Assembly (NCBI RefSeq): GCF_004217175.1 | Contig: NZ_SHKI01000002.1 | Span: 673,000 to 736,999, forward strand | Origin: Leucobacter luti | Lineage (GTDB): Bacteria > Actinomycetota > Actinomycetes > Actinomycetales > Microbacteriaceae | DNA: 64,000 nucleotides | Direction of reading: 5' to 3' | Notes under the pieces: model-generated | The model's input: the letters and a program-made list of their open reading frames with translations, nothing else | Databases searched by the model: none | Told to the model about the DNA's origin: nothing | Part shown: positions 60,995-64,000 of the stretch, piece after piece | Layout: the number at the start of each line of letters is the position of its first letter | Numbering within the stretch: position 1 is the first letter of the stretch | Translations under genes and position numbers: made by a program

Positions 60995-61663
60995 ATGGAA
61001 CCGCTTCGCCGCGCCCCGCTCGCGGACCAGGCTGCCGAGCTCCTGCTCGCCCGGATCCGCGCCGGTGAGTGGGCCCTCGGACAGAAGCTCCCGGGAGAGA
61101 CCACACTCGCGCCGCAGCTCGGCGTCGGCCGCTCCACCGTGCGCGAGGCAATTCGGCAGCTCGCCGGTCGCGGCGTGCTCGCCTCCCGCCAGGGGGCCGG
61201 CGTTTTCGTCACCGCGCTCGACGCCCGCGAAGACTGGGACGCCGTGCTGCTGCGCTCGGGGATTGTCGCCGTGCTCGAGGCGCGTGCCGCGATTGAGACC
61301 GAGGCCGCCGCGCTCGCCGCAGCGCGCCGCACGCCCGCCGACCTCCGCGCGATCCGGCGCGCGCTCGCGGGCCGCGGCGAGCGCCGGACCGAGATCGCCG
61401 CGCACGTTGACGCGGACACCGCGCTGCACCGCAGCATCGTCGCCGCGGCGCACAACGAGATCCTGCTCGAACTCTTCGACGGCTTCACCCCGCGGGTGCG
61501 CAAGGCGATGATCGAGATGCTCCGGATCCGCGCAGACTTCGGCAGCGACTCCGATCACGCGGCCCACGAGGAACTCGTCGCGGCGGTCACCGACCGCGAC
61601 GCCGACCGCGCCGCGAGCCTCAGCCGCGCCCACCTGCGATCGCTCACGGAGGCTCTCACATGA
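60995..61663 (+). CDS. GntR/FadR-family transcriptional regulator
   Basis: 222-aa regulator. GntR winged helix at residues about 8-75 (LPGETTLAPQLGVGRSTVREAIRQLAGRGVLASRQGAGVFV), then the all-helical FCD ligand domain with the metal-binding pattern Asp...His...His typical of FadR-type proteins (DADTALHRSIVAAAHNEIL, then ...HEELVAAVTDRDADRA). GGAGG sits 4 nt before ATG 60995. It is divergent from leuA with a shared operator and is coupled by ATGA overlap to an ABC ATPase gene. Control of leucine or branched-chain acid metabolism is inference from position. Confidence 0.88.
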   Translation: MEPLRRAPLADQAAELLLARIRAGEWALGQKLPGETTLAPQLGVGRSTVREAIRQLAGRGVLASRQGAGVFVTALDAREDWDAVLLRSGIVAVLEARAAIETEAAALAAARRTPADLRAIRRALAGRGERRTEIAAHVDADTALHRSIVAAAHNEILLELFDGFTPRVRKAMIEMLRIRADFGSDSDHAAHEELVAAVTDRDADRAASLSRAHLRSLTEALT

Positions 61664-62463
61664 CCGACACCGTCATCGAACTCAGCGACGTCGACTTTCG
61701 CCGCAGCGGCGTCGAGATTCTGCGCGGGATCACCCTCACGGTGCGCGCGGGGGAGCGCTGGGCGCTGCTCGGGCCAAACGGCGCGGGCAAGAGCACGATT
61801 CTCGGGTTCTGCGGGGCGCAGACGCACCCGAGCTCGGGGACGGCGCACGTGCTGGGGCACCGCCTCGGCAGGGTCGACATGCAGGCGCTGCGGCACGAGA
61901 TCGGGCACGTGAACCCGCGGCACCCGCTCGGCTCGGCGCTCACGATGCGCGAGGTGGTGCTCACGGGGCTCACCGCCACGATCGAGCTTGCGATGCGCTG
62001 GGAGCCCACTGCCGCGGACCTGGCCAGCGCCGACGCCGCGATCGATCGAGTAGGCCTGGGGCACCGCCGCGACGCGCGATGGCCCACCATGTCGCAGGGG
62101 GAGCGCGGGCGCGCGCTCATCGCTCGCGCGCTCGTCGCGGCGCCGCGCCTGCTGCTGCTCGACGAGCCGACGACCGGGCTCGATGTCGCCGCGCGCGAGC
62201 AGTTTCTCGAGACCGTGGACGCCCTCGCGGAGACCGATCCGGAGCTCACCACGATCCTCGTGACCCACCACCTCGAGGAGCTCCCGGAGAGCACCACGCA
62301 CGCCGTGGTGATCGCGCACGGCGAGATCGTCGCGGCCGGCCCGGTCGCTGAGGTGGTGACCACCGAGGTGATCTCGCGGGCGTTCGAGCACCCCATCAGG
62401 GTGTCGCGAGCCGACGGGCGGTGGGCGGCACGCGCCGGCCGCGCGGCACCCCGCGCCGCCTAG
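61660..62463 (+). CDS. ABC transporter ATP-binding protein
   Basis: 267-aa ATPase. Walker A GPNGAGKST (about residues 40-48), a degenerate signature MSQGERGRALIARAL in place of LSGGQ, Walker B LLLLDEPTTGLD and H-loop THHLEELP. The MSQGER signature and NPRHPLGSALTMREVVLTG Q-loop resemble the single-ATPase group near ModF and iron-siderophore type ATPases. It overlaps the GntR stop by 4 bp. No permease or binding protein is next to it, so its partner must be elsewhere or it acts without a transporter. Confidence 0.85.
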   Translation: MTDTVIELSDVDFRRSGVEILRGITLTVRAGERWALLGPNGAGKSTILGFCGAQTHPSSGTAHVLGHRLGRVDMQALRHEIGHVNPRHPLGSALTMREVVLTGLTATIELAMRWEPTAADLASADAAIDRVGLGHRRDARWPTMSQGERGRALIARALVAAPRLLLLDEPTTGLDVAAREQFLETVDALAETDPELTTILVTHHLEELPESTTHAVVIAHGEIVAAGPVAEVVTTEVISRAFEHPIRVSRADGRWAARAGRAAPRAA

Positions 62464-62500
62464 CCCGCGCCCGACCCCACCGCCCGCGCCCCGCGAGCCG

Positions 62501-64000
62501 CTAGATCCGGAACTCCCACTCCTTGCTGAACAGCGTCAGCCGCCAGTTCAGGTTGAACACCGTGAACTCGAGGATCTTCCAGCGGATCAGCTTCAGCTTC
62601 GCCTCGCCGATCAGCCCGAGGTCGGCGAACACCGCCACCTTCGCCTCGATCTGCCGCAGGTCGCTCGGGTGCGCGGCCGCCTCGCCCTGGACCCCGGCGC
62701 GCGCGAAGAGCGTGAGCTCCGGCCCCGCGAATCCGTAGATCTTGCTGTCGTAGGTGACCTCGGGGCCCACCGCGACGAGTCCGGCGAGCGAGAGCGTGGT
62801 CGCCTCGCCGAGCGGCGTGAAGATCGGGCTCGGGTAGACGGTCTTCGGATCGTTCTTGATGCGGCGCAGCCCCAGCTCCGACGAGTATCTGAAGCCGAAC
62901 TGGTCGGTGCGCGAGACCCCGATCAGTGGCACCTCGGCCTGCGCCTTCATCTCGGCCGAGACGCCCACGCTGATCTTCAGCGCGTTCGTGATCACGATCG
63001 GGACCGGGCCGACGAAGAACGAGACCGTGGGCAGCCCGACGGCCGCGATCTGTTGCCTGAAGTTGAAGCGGTACTTCATCTCGAAGTAGATCTGAGCGGC
63101 CGCCTGCGCCTTGAGATCGGTGGTGAACTGGACCGTGAAGTCGTTCACGTTCACCCCCGTCGGAATCACCTTCCACTTGAACTTGAACGAGACGTCGAGC
63201 ACAATGTCGAGCGAGACGGAGACCTGGCCGGAGGCCTGGATCGCGATCGCGGCCTTCGTTGCGAGCTTCGACCGCTTCGCCTGCTCCTGCTGCTCCTCGT
63301 CGTCGCCCGTCTGGTTGCGGAAGTTGAACTTGCCGTTCTCGTAGGCGATGAGCAGGTTTGCGTCCACCCCGAACGACCAGCTGCGGTGCAGCTCGGCGCG
63401 GAGCTGCTGCGCCTCCGCGCAGTCAGCCGGCGAGGGGACCGGGGTGCCGGCGACGGGGCTGAGCCACTCGCCGTCGTCGCCAATCTCCTCGCCCGTGGGT
63501 TCCTGGCCGTCGGCACCGGGGAGCCGGCACTCGAGCTCGAACTGGCTCGGGTCCACGTCGTAGTCCGCGGGGTCGAGCTCCAGGTCGACGTCGTCGCCCG
63601 TGAACAGCTCGGCGTTGGTGCCGCCCACGCCCGGCGCCGACTCGAACGAGTCGGCCGGGATATCCGGTCCAAAGTTGCCGTCCTCGTCGGCGACCGCGTA
63701 GCTCGCGGTCATGAGCTCCGCCCCGTCGCCGGAGGCTGCCGGGAGGTCCTCGACCTCCACGCCCACGCCGTCGGTGAACTCGAAGGTGCCGTCGACGTCT
63801 GCCTGGTAGATCAGCTCGGCGAGGCTCACGGTGCTGGTGTCGACCAGCCAGGCCCCGTCAACGAGGTTGATCGCTGTGACGCGGCCGAGGAATCCCTCGG
63901 GGGTGCCGGGGGTGGCATCGCTCAGCACGATGTCGCCGGGCTCGAGCGCCGGGGGTGTGGTGAACGAGATCCGGTGCTCGTCGAGCTGCACGAAGTCTGG
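62501..64000 (-). CDS. Large hypothetical protein, N-terminus beyond window edge
   Basis: The minus-strand frame is open from the stop at 62501 to the right edge (about 499 residues visible), so the start lies outside. I do not recognise the family. The visible part begins with a segment of beta-strand character (EPGDIVLSDATPGTPEGFLGRVTAI), then an acidic Asp/Glu-rich stretch (about 100-210), and a long C-terminal region of amphipathic strands (for example SGQVSVSLDIVLDVSFKFKWKV and MKYRFNFRQQIA), which suggests an exported beta-rich surface protein. The beginning resembles actinobacterial secreted proteins with repeated 'G-D-I' strands, but no anchor is visible. The gap to the ABC gene is 37 bp, convergent. 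Confidence 0.7.
   Translation of the reverse strand, partial: PDFVQLDEHRISFTTPPALEPGDIVLSDATPGTPEGFLGRVTAINLVDGAWLVDTSTVSLAELIYQADVDGTFEFTDGVGVEVEDLPAASGDGAELMTASYAVADEDGNFGPDIPADSFESAPGVGGTNAELFTGDDVDLELDPADYDVDPSQFELECRLPGADGQEPTGEEIGDDGEWLSPVAGTPVPSPADCAEAQQLRAELHRSWSFGVDANLLIAYENGKFNFRNQTGDDEEQQEQAKRSKLATKAAIAIQASGQVSVSLDIVLDVSFKFKWKVIPTGVNVNDFTVQFTTDLKAQAAAQIYFEMKYRFNFRQQIAAVGLPTVSFFVGPVPIVITNALKISVGVSAEMKAQAEVPLIGVSRTDQFGFRYSSELGLRRIKNDPKTVYPSPIFTPLGEATTLSLAGLVAVGPEVTYDSKIYGFAGPELTLFARAGVQGEAAAHPSDLRQIEAKVAVFADLGLIGEAKLKLIRWKILEFTVFNLNWRLTLFSKEWEFRI

Overview
This is a 64 kb stretch of a high-GC Gram-positive (actinomycete) chromosome. GC-rich codon use, frequent GTG starts, tightly overlapping operons (ATGA, GTGA, TAGTG junctions), leaderless-looking promoters, a leaderless leucine leader peptide and a small protein of a Microbacteriaceae-type family all point to Actinomycetota, most likely Microbacteriaceae (a Leucobacter-like organism is my guess, not a proof). 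No rRNA, CRISPR array, transposase, integrase or phage structural gene was seen.

Layout. 1-9.8 kb: Na+/H+ antiporter (cut by the left edge), AlkZ/YcaQ-like winged-helix protein, YqjM-type ene reductase, a coupled pair of a DUF2130 PD-(D/E)XK-like protein and a DEAD-type helicase with a DUF3516-like tail, deoC, and a Ppx/GppA phosphatase. 10-16.2 kb: LysR regulator divergent from an Orn/Lys/Arg-type decarboxylase, then an APC permease, a tandem universal stress protein, a small hypothetical gene and tRNA-Gln(CTG) with a strong hairpin. 16.2-23.6 kb: an unusual flavin monooxygenase-SDR fusion divergent from an AraC regulator, a MacB-type ABC pair, and a scar where a DMT transporter and a MocR-type regulator have both lost their 5' ends. 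23.8-31.1 kb: a lipid and glycerol-phosphate cluster (diacylglycerol-kinase-like, glpD, TetR, alkylglycerone-phosphate-synthase-like flavoprotein, SDR, second diacylglycerol-kinase-like gene) whose core resembles mycobacterial Rv2249c-Rv2252. 31.2-33.4 kb: small stress genes, thioredoxin, and a CsoR/CstR-like regulator with two GGGGTAT-type palindromes.

33.7-50.1 kb is the most interesting part: a four-gene, translationally coupled 16.4 kb operon encoding a DrmD-like SNF2 helicase, a 1553-aa adenine methyltransferase, a 2164-aa DEAD helicase with zinc clusters, a DUF1998-like region and a C-terminal nuclease-fold-like region, and a UvrD-family helicase with an N-terminal RelE/ParE-like domain. 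It resembles class 1 DISARM, but the DrmA and DrmB functions appear to be in one chain, the DrmC phospholipase-like protein is missing, and a toxin-fold/UvrD protein takes the last place. It is flanked by gene-poor DNA.

50.8-64 kb: TetR-alcohol dehydrogenase operon with a perfect 10+10 bp operator over the -35 box, a HEAT-repeat protein, a PhnD-PhnC-PhnE transporter coupled to a tyrosine-phosphatase-like enzyme and a TetR regulator, a VOC protein, a META lipoprotein, leuA with a leader peptide and attenuator-like hairpin, a divergent GntR/FadR regulator sharing an operator with leuA, an ABC ATPase, and a large protein of unknown function running off the right edge. Starts were chosen from ribosome binding sites and overlaps; family names are from recognition of motifs, not from a search.
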